NCBI RefSeq assembly: GCF_000585415.1
Contig: NZ_KK073876.1
Coordinates: forward strand, 555,810-619,809
Direction of reading: 5' to 3'
Source of the DNA: Sphingomonas jaspsi DSM 18422
GTDB taxonomy: Bacteria > Pseudomonadota > Alphaproteobacteria > Sphingomonadales > Sphingomonadaceae
DNA length: 64,000 nt
The notes below the pieces were generated by a model, which saw nothing but the letters and a program-made list of their open reading frames with translations, did no database searches and was not told the DNA's origin. The first letter of the stretch is position 1. Every line of letters begins with the position of its first letter. Both the position numbers and the translations under genes were made by a program. This document shows, piece after piece, positions 27,901 to 39,552 of the stretch.

Positions 27901-28092
27901 GCTACGTTCCGCCTGAAGTTCGCGCCGAAGAAGGCGATGCCGGTAGAGGAAGCGGCTCCGCCGCCGCCGCCCCCGCCGCCGGCTACCCAGACCTGCCCCG
28001 ACGGATCGGTGATCCTGGCGACGGACAGCTGCCCGCCGCCGCCGCCGCCCCCGCCGCCTCCGCCGCCGGCGCCGGAGCCGGAACGCGGCTAA
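24937..28092 (+). CDS. TonB-dependent outer-membrane receptor with proline-rich tail
   Basis: A 1051-residue TonB-dependent receptor. Residues 1-21 are a signal peptide (cleavage after PAFA). The TonB-box/plug start is SEIVVTATRRNEALSDVPL, and the plug ends with RIEILRGPQGTLFGRNASAG. The barrel has VEILR-type and aromatic strand ends, reaching FRLKF at residue 995. Unusually, 56 residues follow: an 8-Pro run, a CPDGS segment with two Cys (about 1020 and 1032), a 12-Pro run and PEPERG. Such receptors in sphingomonads import varied substrates; the substrate is not readable. ATG 24937 has a strong AGGGGAG; a terminator follows the stop. Confidence 0.93.
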   Translation: MRKSVWLLSAGLFALSTPAFAQQTDTDGSAAQPTDGATSEAAAVDNKATQTSAEADTSEIVVTATRRNEALSDVPLAVSAVTAESLANTGASDIRQLTQVSPSLLVSSTSSEAGAGVARIRGVGTVGDNPGLESSVAVFIDGVYRSRTGVGLTELGQIDRIEILRGPQGTLFGRNASAGLISIITAKPKFNTEVSGELTIGNYNLRRAELSATGALSDTIAARIDGVLVKRDGFLEDVISGRDINNRDRWLLRGQLLFQPNSDLSFRVIADYAKRNEECCAATYLPAHDYAAGAVPNEQPSTIAGIERALGAIINDDTFARDVSITPGRSYRSDVKDYGLSGELVYDFGGAELTSITAYRYNKFIRGQDADYNNLDILYRPDDGGAFNRFKTFTQELRLQGTTFGGKLDWLVGGYFAKENLRVDDNLTYGADYSRYANCLAAASFGVSTLLAPGSSPNCTNSAVATGIRSQLIAGYNAAVAAGAAGATTAANLASQITALGAFAQLNNTGLPAGIPPVNFSAAPFGTSGFTNLAIALGGAGFVGSTLNGVALDDSYSQKSTNWALFTHNIFSITDSLKLTAGLRYTREKKTLDATLFDNNTLCTVLSGSSLQQLPCVTPSAPGGSFVINDSKTEGRFSGTAVLSWKPTDKLLTYISYSRGYKAGGFNLDRSALWRAQPVPTTVPATPNNVVLTNPPLSGSGAICVSAAQKGCQGIVASGADLQFKPETNDAFELGAKFNGRGIDINVAVFRQLFRDFQLNTFNGLNFIVENVNSCKGDLNTNGAANLAPNQADEDNRADTGACTGKTQAGVKSVGVELEAFTRPFANVSFNLGAVYANTKYRDNLVGADGRPLSNALFQLPGSRLSNSSQLALTSALSWTPPIGDSGLRALFYIDGRYQSKINTGSDLDIEKVQKGYTVFNARVGLRGPSDSWAVELWAQNLLDKNFLQVAFDAPLQGTGTERGVNKGFYARSTQLYGAFLGEPRTFGATFRLKFAPKKAMPVEEAAPPPPPPPPATQTCPDGSVILATDSCPPPPPPPPPPPPAPEPERG

Positions 28093-28115
28093 GGACGATC
28101 AGCTTCGATCAAGGG

Positions 28116-28145
28116 AAAGGGCCTCGCAATTGCGGGGCCCTTTTT
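28116..28145. terminator. Bidirectional terminator between the receptor gene and glnD
   Basis: A nine-base-pair stem (GGGCCTCGC with GCGGGGCCC, one wobble) and AATT loop is followed by TTTTT on the plus strand and preceded by AAA, giving U-tracts both ways. It separates the convergent receptor and glnD genes. Confidence 0.85.
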
Positions 28146-28148
28146 CCG

Positions 28149-30881
28149 TCAGGCGCTTTCGAGCATCGCGAGCAGGTTCGACCGCAATATCTGACCCGCC
28201 GCCGGGCCCAGTTTGTGGCCTTCCACATCGGTCAGGTAGAAAACGTCCACTGCCCGCTCGCCATAGGTGGCGATATGGGCCGAGTGCAGCTGGTAGCCGG
28301 ACGCGTGGATGGTAAGCGCCAGCCGCGCGAGCAGGCCGACCTGATCGCGGCCATTGACTTCGACGACGGTCGTCCGGGTCGATGCCTTGTCGTTGACCAG
28401 GACACGCGGCGCGACGCGGAAAGCTCGTTCTCTTTTTCCCAGCGGTGCCGGAGTCGGTAGCGGCGGCGGATCGTCGGACCGGATCGACGTCTCGATCGCC
28501 TTGACCAGCCGCTTGCGTTGCCGGGCGTCGCCATAGGGTTTGCCGCGCCCGTCGACGATCAACAGGTTGTCGAGTGCCATGCCATCTCGCGTGGTGTGGA
28601 TGCGCGCATCGACGATCGAAGCGCCGGCCGTGCTCAGCCCCGCAGCGATACGATAGAATAGGCCGGGCCGATCGGCAGCGAAGACGCTGACGCGCGTGGT
28701 CCCGGACACGGGATCGGGCACCGCTTCCACGGCCACGGTCGCGCCGCCGATATGGGATTCGGCAACCGCTACCTGATGCGCATTGGCGACTTGCCATTCA
28801 GTGGGCTCCGCCAGCCAGTAGCTGTCGGGCAAGCGGCGCAGGTGCGATTTGGCCATCGCCTTAGTCCAGTTGGGCAGGGCGGCGACCAGGGCCTGCTGCC
28901 GCGCCTCCACCTCTTCGGCGCGACCGCGCTGCTTGTGGCCGAGACGCAGACGTTCCTCGGCGGCATCGAACAGCGTGCGCAGCAGCAGCCGCTTCCATTC
29001 GGTCCAGGTCCCCGGTCCGACCGCGCGGATGTCGACCACGGTCAGGATCAGCAGCAGCCGCAACCGCTCGGGGCTCTGCACTTCGCGCACGAAGTCTTCC
29101 ACCGTCTTGGGGTCTGCAAGATCCCGGCGGAATGCGATCCGGCTCATCAGCAGGTGGTGGCGAACCAGCCAGGCGACCGTTTCGGTTTCGCCGTCGTCGA
29201 GGCCAAGCCGCGGGCACAGCTCCATCGCGATGTCCGCACCCAATTCGCTATGATCGCCGCCGCGGCCCTTGGCGATGTCGTGCAGCAGCACGGCGACATA
29301 CAGCGTACGGCGCGATGCGATCTGCTCGAACACGGCGGTCGACAGGGGATGATCCTGCGCCAACTCGCCTCGCTCGATCCGGGACAACAAGCCGATCGCC
29401 CTGATCGAATGCTCGTCGACCGTATAATGGTGATACATGTCGAACTGCATCTGCGCCACGACCCGGCCGAAGTCCGGCATGAATCTGCCGAAGACGCCGG
29501 CCTCGTTCATCCAGCGCAAGGCAACGTCAGGATCCTTCCTCGCGGTCAGCACTTCCAGGAACTGGCGGTTGGCTTCGGGATCGTCGCGCACCAGATCCGC
29601 CAGCCTTGCGTCCCGCGCGGCCGCCCGCATCGCGCTGGGGTGAATTTCCATACCCTCGCGCGCGGCCAGCGCGAACAGCTCGATCAAACGCTCAGGCTTT
29701 TCGGCGAACCAATGTTCGGACGGGATTGAAAGGCGGCCCCGGTCGATGACGAATCCGTTGAGGCGGCGTGGGCGTCGGCGCAAGGTGGGCAAGGCGAACC
29801 GGCGGCCCTTTTCCGCCATTTGTTCGTCCAGCTGGGCGAGGAACAGACCGGTCAGGTCGCCGACGGTCTTGGCGTTGATGAAATAGAATTGCATGAAGCG
29901 CTCGACCGCGCTTTTGCCCGGGCGGTCGGTGTAGCGCATCGCGGCGGCGATCTCGCGCTGCATGTCGAAGCTCAACCGATCTTCGGCGCGTCCGCTGATG
30001 CGATGCAGGTGGCAGCGCACGGCCCAGAAAAAGCGCTCGGCCCGCTCGAACCGCCGAAACTCGGCGGCGCCGAACAGGCCCTTGTCGACCAGTCCATCGG
30101 GACGGTCCACGCCATAAACATATTTGCCGATCCAGTAGAGCGTGTGGAGATCGCGCAGGCCGCCCTTGCCGTCCTTGACGTTGGGTTCGACGACATATCG
30201 GCTGTCGCCCATCTTCTGGTGGCGCTCGTCGCGCTCGGCGAGCTTCGCGACGACATATTCGCGCTCGCTGCCGGCGACCACCTCAGTGCGGAAACGACGC
30301 GCAGCCTCCTCGTTCAGTGCTTCGTCGCCCCAGATCCAGCGTCCTTCCAGCAGGGCGGTGCGCGTCGACATGTCGCCCTTGGCGGCCGTGACCATTTCCG
30401 ACGGCGTGCGGACCGAATGGCCGACCTTCAGCTTCAGGTCCCACAAAAGATAAAGCATCGCCTCGGCCACCTGCTCGCACCAGTGCGATCGGTGGTCGGC
30501 GACAAGGAACATCAGGTCGACGTCGCTGAACGGTGCCATTTCGCCGCGCCCGGTCCCGCCCAGGCCGATGATCGAAACCCGTTCCGAGCGGGTCGGGTTG
30601 TGGTTGGGATAAAGCCGCGTCGTGACAAGGTCGTAAATGAGCCGGACGATCTGGTCGGTCAAAAACGCGTAGGAGGCCGCAATTTCCCGACCGCGACCCG
30701 GATGGTCGAGCATTCGCCGTTCGATCTCGCTTCGACCTGTTGCCATTACATCAGCCAGCAGCCCGGCCGCCGTTTTCTGAAGGTCCTTGTCGGCCAGCGC
30801 TGCCAGCCGCTCCGCCACCGCACGCCGGTCGATGATCTGGCGCCGCTCGGCGATCAGGGCGTAGCGTGGCTGCTGCCGCAT
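28149..30881 (-). CDS. glnD: Bifunctional uridylyltransferase/uridylyl-removing enzyme (PII regulator)
   Basis: GlnD senses glutamine and adds or removes UMP on PII proteins, controlling nitrogen assimilation. The 910-residue protein has the nucleotidyltransferase motif GLGGTGRGEMAPFSDVDLMF (residues 107-126), the uridylyl-removing HD domain (VLLHDIAKGRGGDHSELGA), and two ACT domains at the C-terminus that bind glutamine. The start is ATG 30881, overlapping the mutS stop as TGATG, so mutS and glnD form one operon. The open frame upstream to 31340 is a mutS shadow. Confidence 0.96.
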   Translation of the reverse strand: MRQQPRYALIAERRQIIDRRAVAERLAALADKDLQKTAAGLLADVMATGRSEIERRMLDHPGRGREIAASYAFLTDQIVRLIYDLVTTRLYPNHNPTRSERVSIIGLGGTGRGEMAPFSDVDLMFLVADHRSHWCEQVAEAMLYLLWDLKLKVGHSVRTPSEMVTAAKGDMSTRTALLEGRWIWGDEALNEEAARRFRTEVVAGSEREYVVAKLAERDERHQKMGDSRYVVEPNVKDGKGGLRDLHTLYWIGKYVYGVDRPDGLVDKGLFGAAEFRRFERAERFFWAVRCHLHRISGRAEDRLSFDMQREIAAAMRYTDRPGKSAVERFMQFYFINAKTVGDLTGLFLAQLDEQMAEKGRRFALPTLRRRPRRLNGFVIDRGRLSIPSEHWFAEKPERLIELFALAAREGMEIHPSAMRAAARDARLADLVRDDPEANRQFLEVLTARKDPDVALRWMNEAGVFGRFMPDFGRVVAQMQFDMYHHYTVDEHSIRAIGLLSRIERGELAQDHPLSTAVFEQIASRRTLYVAVLLHDIAKGRGGDHSELGADIAMELCPRLGLDDGETETVAWLVRHHLLMSRIAFRRDLADPKTVEDFVREVQSPERLRLLLILTVVDIRAVGPGTWTEWKRLLLRTLFDAAEERLRLGHKQRGRAEEVEARQQALVAALPNWTKAMAKSHLRRLPDSYWLAEPTEWQVANAHQVAVAESHIGGATVAVEAVPDPVSGTTRVSVFAADRPGLFYRIAAGLSTAGASIVDARIHTTRDGMALDNLLIVDGRGKPYGDARQRKRLVKAIETSIRSDDPPPLPTPAPLGKRERAFRVAPRVLVNDKASTRTTVVEVNGRDQVGLLARLALTIHASGYQLHSAHIATYGERAVDVFYLTDVEGHKLGPAAGQILRSNLLAMLESA

Positions 30882-33487
30882 CAGCCTGTGGCCGCCAATC
30901 GCTTGAGTGAGTAGAGGGCGTCGAGCGCTTCGCGCGGACTGAGCGCATCGGGGTCGATGGCAGCCAGTGCGTCGGCTAGCGGATCGGGCGCATGCGCCTC
31001 GAGGGTCTGTGAGGCGAAGAGGGGCAGGTCGTCGAGTCCTGCCGCAATCCCGCCGGTCGCATCGCGCCCGGCCTCCAGCTTCGACAGCACCGACTTGGCT
31101 CGAGCCAGGACCAGCGGCGGCAGCCCCGCCAGCTTGGCAACGGCGATCCCGTAGCTGCGATCGGCGGGACCGTCGGCGACTTCGTGCATCAGCACCAGTT
31201 CGCCCTTCCATTCGCGCGCCCGGACATGGTGGAGCGACAGCGCATCGAGCCGGTCGGACAAGCGGGTCAGCTCGTGATAATGGGTTGCGAACAGCGTGCG
31301 GGAATTGACCGTATCGTGCATCGCCTCGACCACCGCCCAAGCAATGGCGAGCCCGTCATAGGTCGAGGTGCCGCGCCCGATCTCGTCGAGGATGACCAGG
31401 CTGCGCGGGGTCGCCTGCGCAAGGATGGCGGCGGTCTCGACCATCTCGACCATGAAGGTTGAGCGACCGCGTGCCAGATTGTCGGCCGCGCCGACCCGGC
31501 TGAACAGGCGGTCGACCACGCCGATCGTCGCGCTGGTCGCGGGGACATACATGCCGGCTTGCGCGAGAAGCGCGGCGATGGCGACCTGGCGCAGGAATGT
31601 CGACTTGCCGCCCATGTTGGGGCCGGTGATCAGCCACAGGCGGTCGCGGGCGGAAAGGGCGCAATCGTTGGCGACGAAGCGCTCCCCATCCTTCGCGAGC
31701 GCCTCCTCGACGACCGGATGACGCGCGCCTTCCAGCGCCATGACCGGCTCATCGCTGAGATGCGGCAGGCACCATTGACCTTCGCTGGCGCGTTCGGCGT
31801 TGGCCGCGGCGACGTCGATGCGGGCGATGGCGTCGGCGGTATCGGCGATGCGCGCCGCGGCAGCGACGGCCAACGCCGACAATTCCTCGAAATGGGCAAC
31901 TTCGGCGGCCAGGGCATGGGCGCCGGCTTCGACCACCTTGCTCGCCTCGGCATGGAGGTCGGGCGAGTTGAAGCGGACGACGCCGGCCAGGGTCTGGCGA
32001 TGGGTGAAGCCGCTGTCGGGCGCCATCAGCCGGTCGGCCTGTCGCGCGCTGACCTCGATATGGTAGCCTAGTACGGCGTTGTGGCGAATCTTGAGCGAAC
32101 TGAGGCCGGTCTGGTCGCGATACCCGGCCTCAAGCGCGGCGATGGCGCGGCGTCCGTCCTGGCTTGCAATGCGGAGGGCGTCTAGCGCGGCGTCATAGCC
32201 TTCGGCGATGTAGCCGCCCTTGGCCGTGTCGAGCGGCGGCGAGGCGACCAGGGCGACGTGCAGCCGATCGGTCAAGGCGGCATGGCCGCCCATGTCGGGC
32301 AGCAGCGATTTCAGCAGGTCGGGGCAGGTGAGGTCGCATTCCAGTTCGGCCTTCAGCGACGCGGCGGCGCTGAGCCCGTCGCGCAGCTGGGCGAGGTCGC
32401 GCGGACTGCCGCGACCGGCGACGAGGCGGCCAAGGGCGCGACCGATATCGGGCATGGCCCGCAATGCCTCGCGGACGCGCGCGCGGCGGATCGGCTCTTC
32501 GTGGAGCCACTTCACCAGCGCCAGCCGTGCCTCGATCGCCGGCACGTCGGTCAGCGGCGCCGACAGGTCGGCGGCGAGCAGGCGGCGACCCGGTGCGGTG
32601 ACGCAGCGGTCGATGCAGGCGAGCAGGCTGCCAGCATGACTTCTCGTTTGGGTGCGGACGATCTCCAGGCTGTCGCGAGTCGCCGGGTCGATCGCCATAT
32701 ACTGAGCGCGGGCAATGCGGCGCGGGGCGGCGAGGAAAGCGACGGCATCTTTCTGCGTTGCCTGCAGATAGGCGAGCAGGCCGCCGGCAGCGACCAGTTC
32801 GGCGCGCGACGGCGCCCCGAATCCGTCAAGGGTGGCGACGCCGTAACGCTCTTTCAGCGACCGTTCCCCGGCGATGCTGTCGAAACCGCCCTTGCCCGCG
32901 CTAGTCGCGATGCCCGGAACTTTATTGTCCGCGATGACTTCGGCAGGCGACAACCGCGCCAGTTCGGCCTTGAGCTCACCCGGCCCGCAGGCGACCAATT
33001 CGAACCGCCCGGTCGAAATGTCGGCGGCGGCGATGGCCCAATCCTCGCCCGCCCGCCCGACGGCGGCGAGCCAGTTCGAGCGGCCCGATTCGAGCAGCGT
33101 TTCTTCGGTCAGTGTGCCCGGGGTGACGAGGCGGACGATGGCGCGCTCGACCAGCGCCTTCGACCCGCGCGCCTTTCGCGCCTCGGCGGGACTTTCGGTT
33201 TGTTCGGCGATGGCGACACGGTGGCCGGCGCGGATCAGGCGGGCGAGGTAGCCTTCGGCGGCATGGACCGGAACGCCGCACATCGGCACATCCTCGCCGC
33301 CGTCCGACCCGCGCTTGGTGAGCGCAATATCGAGGCAGGACGCAGCGACCTTGGCGTCGTCGAAGAACAACTCGAAAAAGTCGCCCATGCGGTAAAACAG
33401 CAGCGCATCCTCCGCCTCGGCCTTGAGGCGATGGTACTGCGCCATCATCGGCGTCTGTTTGGGCGGTGGAGCGTCGCTGCGGGCCAT
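30881..33487 (-). CDS. mutS: DNA mismatch repair ATPase MutS
   Basis: Recognises mismatches and starts repair. The 868-residue protein has the mismatch-binding region ([23 protein letters not shown], with the Phe-x-Glu type contact), the connector, lever and clamp domains, and the ABC ATPase with [17 protein letters not shown], the signature region [11 protein letters not shown] and Walker [17 protein letters not shown]. The C-terminal dimerisation tail is short. It is translationally coupled to glnD. Confidence 0.97.
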   Translation of the reverse strand: MARSDAPPPKQTPMMAQYHRLKAEAEDALLFYRMGDFFELFFDDAKVAASCLDIALTKRGSDGGEDVPMCGVPVHAAEGYLARLIRAGHRVAIAEQTESPAEARKARGSKALVERAIVRLVTPGTLTEETLLESGRSNWLAAVGRAGEDWAIAAADISTGRFELVACGPGELKAELARLSPAEVIADNKVPGIATSAGKGGFDSIAGERSLKERYGVATLDGFGAPSRAELVAAGGLLAYLQATQKDAVAFLAAPRRIARAQYMAIDPATRDSLEIVRTQTRSHAGSLLACIDRCVTAPGRRLLAADLSAPLTDVPAIEARLALVKWLHEEPIRRARVREALRAMPDIGRALGRLVAGRGSPRDLAQLRDGLSAAASLKAELECDLTCPDLLKSLLPDMGGHAALTDRLHVALVASPPLDTAKGGYIAEGYDAALDALRIASQDGRRAIAALEAGYRDQTGLSSLKIRHNAVLGYHIEVSARQADRLMAPDSGFTHRQTLAGVVRFNSPDLHAEASKVVEAGAHALAAEVAHFEELSALAVAAAARIADTADAIARIDVAAANAERASEGQWCLPHLSDEPVMALEGARHPVVEEALAKDGERFVANDCALSARDRLWLITGPNMGGKSTFLRQVAIAALLAQAGMYVPATSATIGVVDRLFSRVGAADNLARGRSTFMVEMVETAAILAQATPRSLVILDEIGRGTSTYDGLAIAWAVVEAMHDTVNSRTLFATHYHELTRLSDRLDALSLHHVRAREWKGELVLMHEVADGPADRSYGIAVAKLAGLPPLVLARAKSVLSKLEAGRDATGGIAAGLDDLPLFASQTLEAHAPDPLADALAAIDPDALSPREALDALYSLKRLAATG

Positions 33488-33576
33488 CGGCCCCTTGCTA
33501 GCGGCAAAGCGCCGCGCGCGCGAGGGTGACTCTTGCCGCTAAGTGCCGCTAAAGGCCTTTCCGACAGGAGAGAATT

Positions 33577-35864
33577 TTGAGCGAGAGCAACGTCAAATTC
33601 ACGCGCGACGAAGCGCTGGACTTCCATTCGCGCGGTCGGCCGGGGAAAATCGAGATCGTCGCATCGAAGCCGATGGCGACCCAGCGCGACCTCAGCCTCG
33701 CCTATTCTCCCGGCGTTGCCGTCCCGGTCGAAGAGATCGCGAAAGACCCGGGCAAGGCCTATGACCTCACCGCCAAGGGCAATCTCGTCGCTGTCATTTC
33801 GAACGGCACCGCCATCCTCGGCCTCGGAAATCTCGGCGCGCTGGCGTCGAAGCCGGTAATGGAAGGCAAGGCAGTCCTCTTCAAGCGCTTCGCCGACGTC
33901 GATTCGATCGACCTTGAGGTCGACACGACCGATGCAGACGCCTTCATCAACGCGGTGGCGCTGCTCGGCCCCAGCTTCGGCGGCATCAACCTCGAAGACA
34001 TCGCCGCCCCCGACTGTTTCGTCATCGAACAGGCGCTCAAGGAGCGGATGAATATCCCCGTCTTCCACGATGACCAGCACGGCACGGCGATCATCACCGC
34101 GGCCGGGCTGATCAACGCCTGCCACCTGACAGGCCGCGAATTGAAAGACATCAAGGTCGTCGTGAACGGCGCGGGTGCCGCGGCCATCGCCTGCACCGAA
34201 TTGATCAAGGCGATGGGCGTCCGCCACGACCATGTCATCATGTGCGACCGGTCTGGCGTCATCCACAAGGGCCGCGACGACCTCGACCAGTTCAAGTCGG
34301 CGCATGCCGTGGTGACCGAAGCGCGCAGCCTGAAGGACGCGCTTAGCGGCGCCGACGTCTTCCTCGGCCTCAGCGCTGCGGGGGCGTTAAAGCCGGACAT
34401 GGTGACGGACATGGCGCCGCAACCGATCATTTTCGCCATGGCCAACCCGGATCCGGAAATCACGCCGCCCGAAGCCAAGAAGGCGCGGCCCGACGCGATC
34501 GTCGCGACCGGTCGCTCGGATTATCCCAACCAGGTCAACAACGTGCTGGGCTTCCCCTTCATCTTTCGCGGCGCCCTCGACGTGCGGGCGACCGGGATCA
34601 ACGAGGAAATGAAGATAGCCGCGGCAGAAGCACTCGCCGCGCTGGCGCGCGAACCAGTGCCCGAAGAGGTCGCAGCCGCCTATGGCGGGCTGAGCCACAG
34701 CTTCGGTCCCGATTACATCATCCCCGCGCCGTTCGACCCGCGCCTGATCGAGATCGTGCCGGCCGCCGTTGCGCAGGCCGCGATGGATACCGGCGTCGCG
34801 CAGAAGCCGATTTCGGACATGCGGACCTATCGCGAGCAATTGAAGGCGCGCCTCAACCCGACCTCATCGGTGCTCAACATGGCGTATGACGCGGCCCGCG
34901 CGAACCCGCGCCGCGTGCTGTTTGCCGAAGGCGAAGAGGACAATGTCATCCGCGCCGCCATCGCCTTCAGGGAAGGCGGCTACGGCACGCCGGTGCTGGT
35001 CGGGCGCGAAGACGTCTACGACAAGCTGGCCGAAATGGGGGTCGACGACCCCAAGAGCTACGAGGTCCTGAACAGCCGCAACTCGCCGATGGTCGCGAAG
35101 GCAGTCGACTTCATCTACGCCAAGCACCAGCGCCATGGCCTGCTGCGGCGCGAGATCGAGCGGATGGTCAACCAGGACCGTAACACCTTCACCGCCGCCA
35201 TGCTGGCACTGGGCGAAGGCGATGCGATGATCACGGGCACGACCCGGCCCTTCAGCCAGTCGCTGCGCCAGGTACGCTGGGTGATCGACGACGAAAAGAA
35301 CGACACCTCGCCGTTCGGCATCAACATCATCGCGTCGCGCGGCCGGACGGTGATGATTACCGACACCGCCGTGATCGAACGTCCGACCGCCGAGCAGCTT
35401 GCAGCGATCGCGGTAAGGGCGGCCGCCTTTGCCCGGCGGATGGGCCAGGAACCGCGCGTGGCCTTCGTCAGCTACACTACTTTCGGCAACCCCGTCGGCC
35501 GCCACATCGGCGAAATCCGCGACGCGGTGAAGGTGCTCGACACGCTGAAAGTCGACTTCGAATATGAAGGCGAAATGGGTCCGGACGTGGCGCTCAACCA
35601 CGAAGCGCAGCAGAAATTCTATCCGTTCAGCCGCCTGACCGGCCCGGCCAACATTCTGGTGATGCCTGGCCTGCAGTCGGCCAATCTGTCGGCCAAGCTG
35701 CTAAGGGCGCTGGGCGGTGAGAATGTCCTGGGGCCCTACCTGATGGGCATGCAGCTGCCGGTGCAGATCGCGCCGATGACCGCTTCGTCGTCCGACCTTG
35801 TGACGCTTGCGGTGCTGGCCGCCGGCGGTGCCGACGCGCTGCGCAAGCCGCCGCCCCGATCGCG

Positions 35865-35868
<4 letters not shown>
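33577..35868 (+). CDS. maeB: NADP-dependent malic enzyme with phosphotransacetylase-like domain
   Basis: Converts malate to pyruvate and CO2, giving NADPH. The 763-residue protein is the large MaeB type. Residues ~1-420 are the malic enzyme, with SLAYSPGVAVP, FHDDQHGTAIITAAGLINA and VNGAGAAAIA (nucleotide binding). Residues ~430-763 are phosphate acetyltransferase-like and normally act as an acetyl-CoA sensor rather than an enzyme. The start is TTG 33577 with AGGAG six bases upstream. It is convergent with rsh, the two sharing a CTAG stop. Confidence 0.95.
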
Positions 35869-37955
<2,087 letters not shown>

Positions 37956-37995
37956 TTGTCTAAGATGGGGTCAGCGCCCCTTCTTTCGCAAGCGC

Positions 37996-38029
37996 AAAAA
38001 AGACCGGTTTCCGAGGGCGCGGAAACCGG
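37996..38029 (-). terminator. Rho-independent terminator of the CC_3452-like gene
   Basis: On the minus strand CCGGTTTCC and GGAAACCGG form a perfect nine-base stem around an eight-base loop, followed by a run of six T. It lies between the end of the secreted-protein gene and the start of rsh. Confidence 0.85.
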
Positions 38030-38074
38030 CCTTCGAAGTGGCCGCACGCGATGCGTGGCGCGGGGCCGGGAGCC

Positions 38075-38392
38075 TTAATTGGCGTTGGCGACGGCGCTGC
38101 CGCCCTTGGCGTCCTTGTTGCACTTGGCAAGTTCGTCCGCGGCCAGCGCGCGGCCATCGGCAAGAAAGCTGTCGATACGCCCCGCCTTCTTGGCCAGGTC
38201 CTGGCACAGGACGACCGGGCGACTAAGCTCGGTGGTGCCGTGGCACGAGCCGCCAGCGCAATTCCAGCGAATGTCCTTACCGGTAATCTTGGCGTCGGCG
38301 GGCGCCGCCGCCGGCTTGGCGACGTAGCTACCGGCGAGCGCGGGGCTGGCAATGAGGGCGGTCGCGGCAATGGCGGCGAGCAGGCGGGTCAT
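38075..38392 (-). CDS. Secreted Cys-rich protein resembling the CC_3452 family
   Basis: A 105-residue exported protein. A signal peptide (MTRLLAAIAATALIASPALA) is followed by a domain with four Cys: IRWNCAGGSCHGT, VVLCQDLAKK and LAKCNKD. The pattern W-x-C-x(4)-C, then a Cys about 20 residues on, resembles proteins annotated as the CC_3452 family in Caulobacter and sphingomonads; the function is unknown. ATG 38392 starts the signal peptide; the frame open to 38455 would spoil it. It is divergent from the HxlR regulator and shares twin palindromes with it. Confidence 0.8.
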   Translation of the reverse strand: MTRLLAAIAATALIASPALAGSYVAKPAAAPADAKITGKDIRWNCAGGSCHGTTELSRPVVLCQDLAKKAGRIDSFLADGRALAADELAKCNKDAKGGSAVANAN

Positions 38393-38410
38393 GGTGCCTC
38401 CGGAAATTGA

Positions 38411-38456
38411 GTTGCTGTTCGCAACTGTGTAAGCGATTCGCGTTGCAATCCGCAAC
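38411..38456. promoter_or_regulatory. Two GTTGC-N5-GCAAC palindromes, 31 bp apart
   Basis: GTTGCtgttcGCAAC (38411-38425) and GTTGCaatccGCAAC (38442-38456) are identical in their arms and followed by CTGT in both cases. Starts are 31 bp apart, about three helical turns. They lie between a secreted-protein gene and an HxlR regulator gene, and are the natural operator candidates for that regulator. Confidence 0.6.
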
Positions 38457-38504
38457 TGTTATTTGCTGAACAATGGTGTAAGTTGCGCGTGGGAGAGATG
38501 TGCG

Positions 38505-39011
38505 TTGAACAGACATGTCGTGAATCCGATGCCGGATATTGAATCGTTTCGCGCTGCGGCGCTCCGCTGCCCCCTGCCGCCCGCAGTCGAACTGATCGGC
38601 GAAAAATGGGCCTTTCTCATCCTTCGCGGCGCACTCAACGGTCTGCAGCATTTCGAGCAGTTCCAGGCCGGTCTCGGGATCGCCCGCAACATCCTGTCGA
38701 ACCGCCTTGCCAAGCTGGTCGAAGGCGGAATCCTGGAACGCAAGCCCGACCCGGATGACCGCCGCAAGGTGATCTACTCGCTCAGCGAAAAGGGCGAAGC
38801 CTTGCTTCCGGTGGTCTTGGCGCTTCGCCAGTGGGGCGAAGACTGGGGGCATGGCCGCCAGGAAATCATCCTGGCGGACCAGCGTGACGGCAAGCCTATC
38901 CGCCGCATTTGCGTTCAGGCGGAGGACGGTCGCGAACTCAAGCTGGAAGAGCTTATGTGGGTCGACCGGGCCACTGGCGCCAGCCTGAAGCACCCGCCAA
39001 AGCAGATCTAA
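38505..39011 (+). CDS. HxlR-family winged-helix regulator
   Basis: A 168-residue MarR-like regulator of the HxlR family, binding DNA as a dimer. The HTH region is ELIGEKWAFLILRGALNGLQ through FEQFQAGLGIARNILSNRL, with the wing ERKPDPDDRRKVIYSLSEKG. A C-terminal extension of ~60 residues follows. The start is uncertain: TTG 38505 has GGGAG nine bases upstream; ATG 38529 is the first Met with a plausible context; ATG 38463 lacks a site and overlaps the operator region's edge. It is divergent from the CC_3452-like gene. Confidence 0.85.
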   Translation: MNRHVVNPMPDIESFRAAALRCPLPPAVELIGEKWAFLILRGALNGLQHFEQFQAGLGIARNILSNRLAKLVEGGILERKPDPDDRRKVIYSLSEKGEALLPVVLALRQWGEDWGHGRQEIILADQRDGKPIRRICVQAEDGRELKLEELMWVDRATGASLKHPPKQI

Positions 39012-39013
39012 CG

Positions 39014-39038
39014 AAAAAGGGCGACCCGAAGGCCGCCC
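39014..39038 (-). terminator. Terminator of rpoZ
   Basis: On the minus strand GGGCGGCC and GGTCGCCC pair (one G-U) around a TTCG tetraloop, followed by TTTTT. It is 45 bases after the rpoZ stop, and may also stop the convergent HxlR transcript less efficiently. Confidence 0.8.
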
Positions 39039-39082
39039 TAACGTCGTGCTTGCCTGTCTCGCGGCCAGGCTGTGCGCGATGG

Positions 39083-39424
39083 TTATTCGTAATCGCCGCC
39101 CGACGGGGTCGGACGCGGCGGCGCGGCGGCGGTGAGACGCAGCGCTTCGGCCGATTCGCTCAGCGACGCCAGTTCATCCGTCTCATCGTCTTCGTCGATA
39201 CGGACCCGCTGCAGATTCGACACGATCGCTTCTTCGAGATGCTTCGGACGAACCGTCTGTTCGGCGATCTCGCGCAGGGCGACGACCGGGTTCTTGTCGC
39301 GGTCGCGATCGATGGTGAGGTCGGCGCCACCCGAAATCTGCCGGGCGCGCTGGGCCGCCATCAGCACCAGGTCAAACCGGTTGGGAATCTTGTCGACGCA
39401 ATCTTCGACCGTCACGCGCGCCAT
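39083..39424 (-). CDS. rpoZ: RNA polymerase omega subunit
   Basis: Omega helps assemble and stabilise RNA polymerase around beta-prime. The 113-residue product starts [20 protein letters not shown] and contains the family core [22 protein letters not shown] and RPKHLEEAI. An acidic, Pro-rich C-terminal tail ([11 protein letters not shown]...PSGGDYE) is longer than in E. coli (91 residues) but usual in alphaproteobacteria. ATG 39424 is chosen because the family starts at MARVTVEDC. Confidence 0.96.
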   Translation of the reverse strand: MARVTVEDCVDKIPNRFDLVLMAAQRARQISGGADLTIDRDRDKNPVVALREIAEQTVRPKHLEEAIVSNLQRVRIDEDDETDELASLSESAEALRLTAAAPPRPTPSGGDYE

Positions 39425-39552
39425 TTGCCGCTCCGCACTTAAAAGGAAGGTGTTTTCGAAAGCGCGGGACTTAGGGATCGATGCCGCAAGAGTCAATGAA
39501 ATCCGGTGGAACTTGCCCTTTGCACGCGCGCTGTTCATCTTGAGCAGGGACG

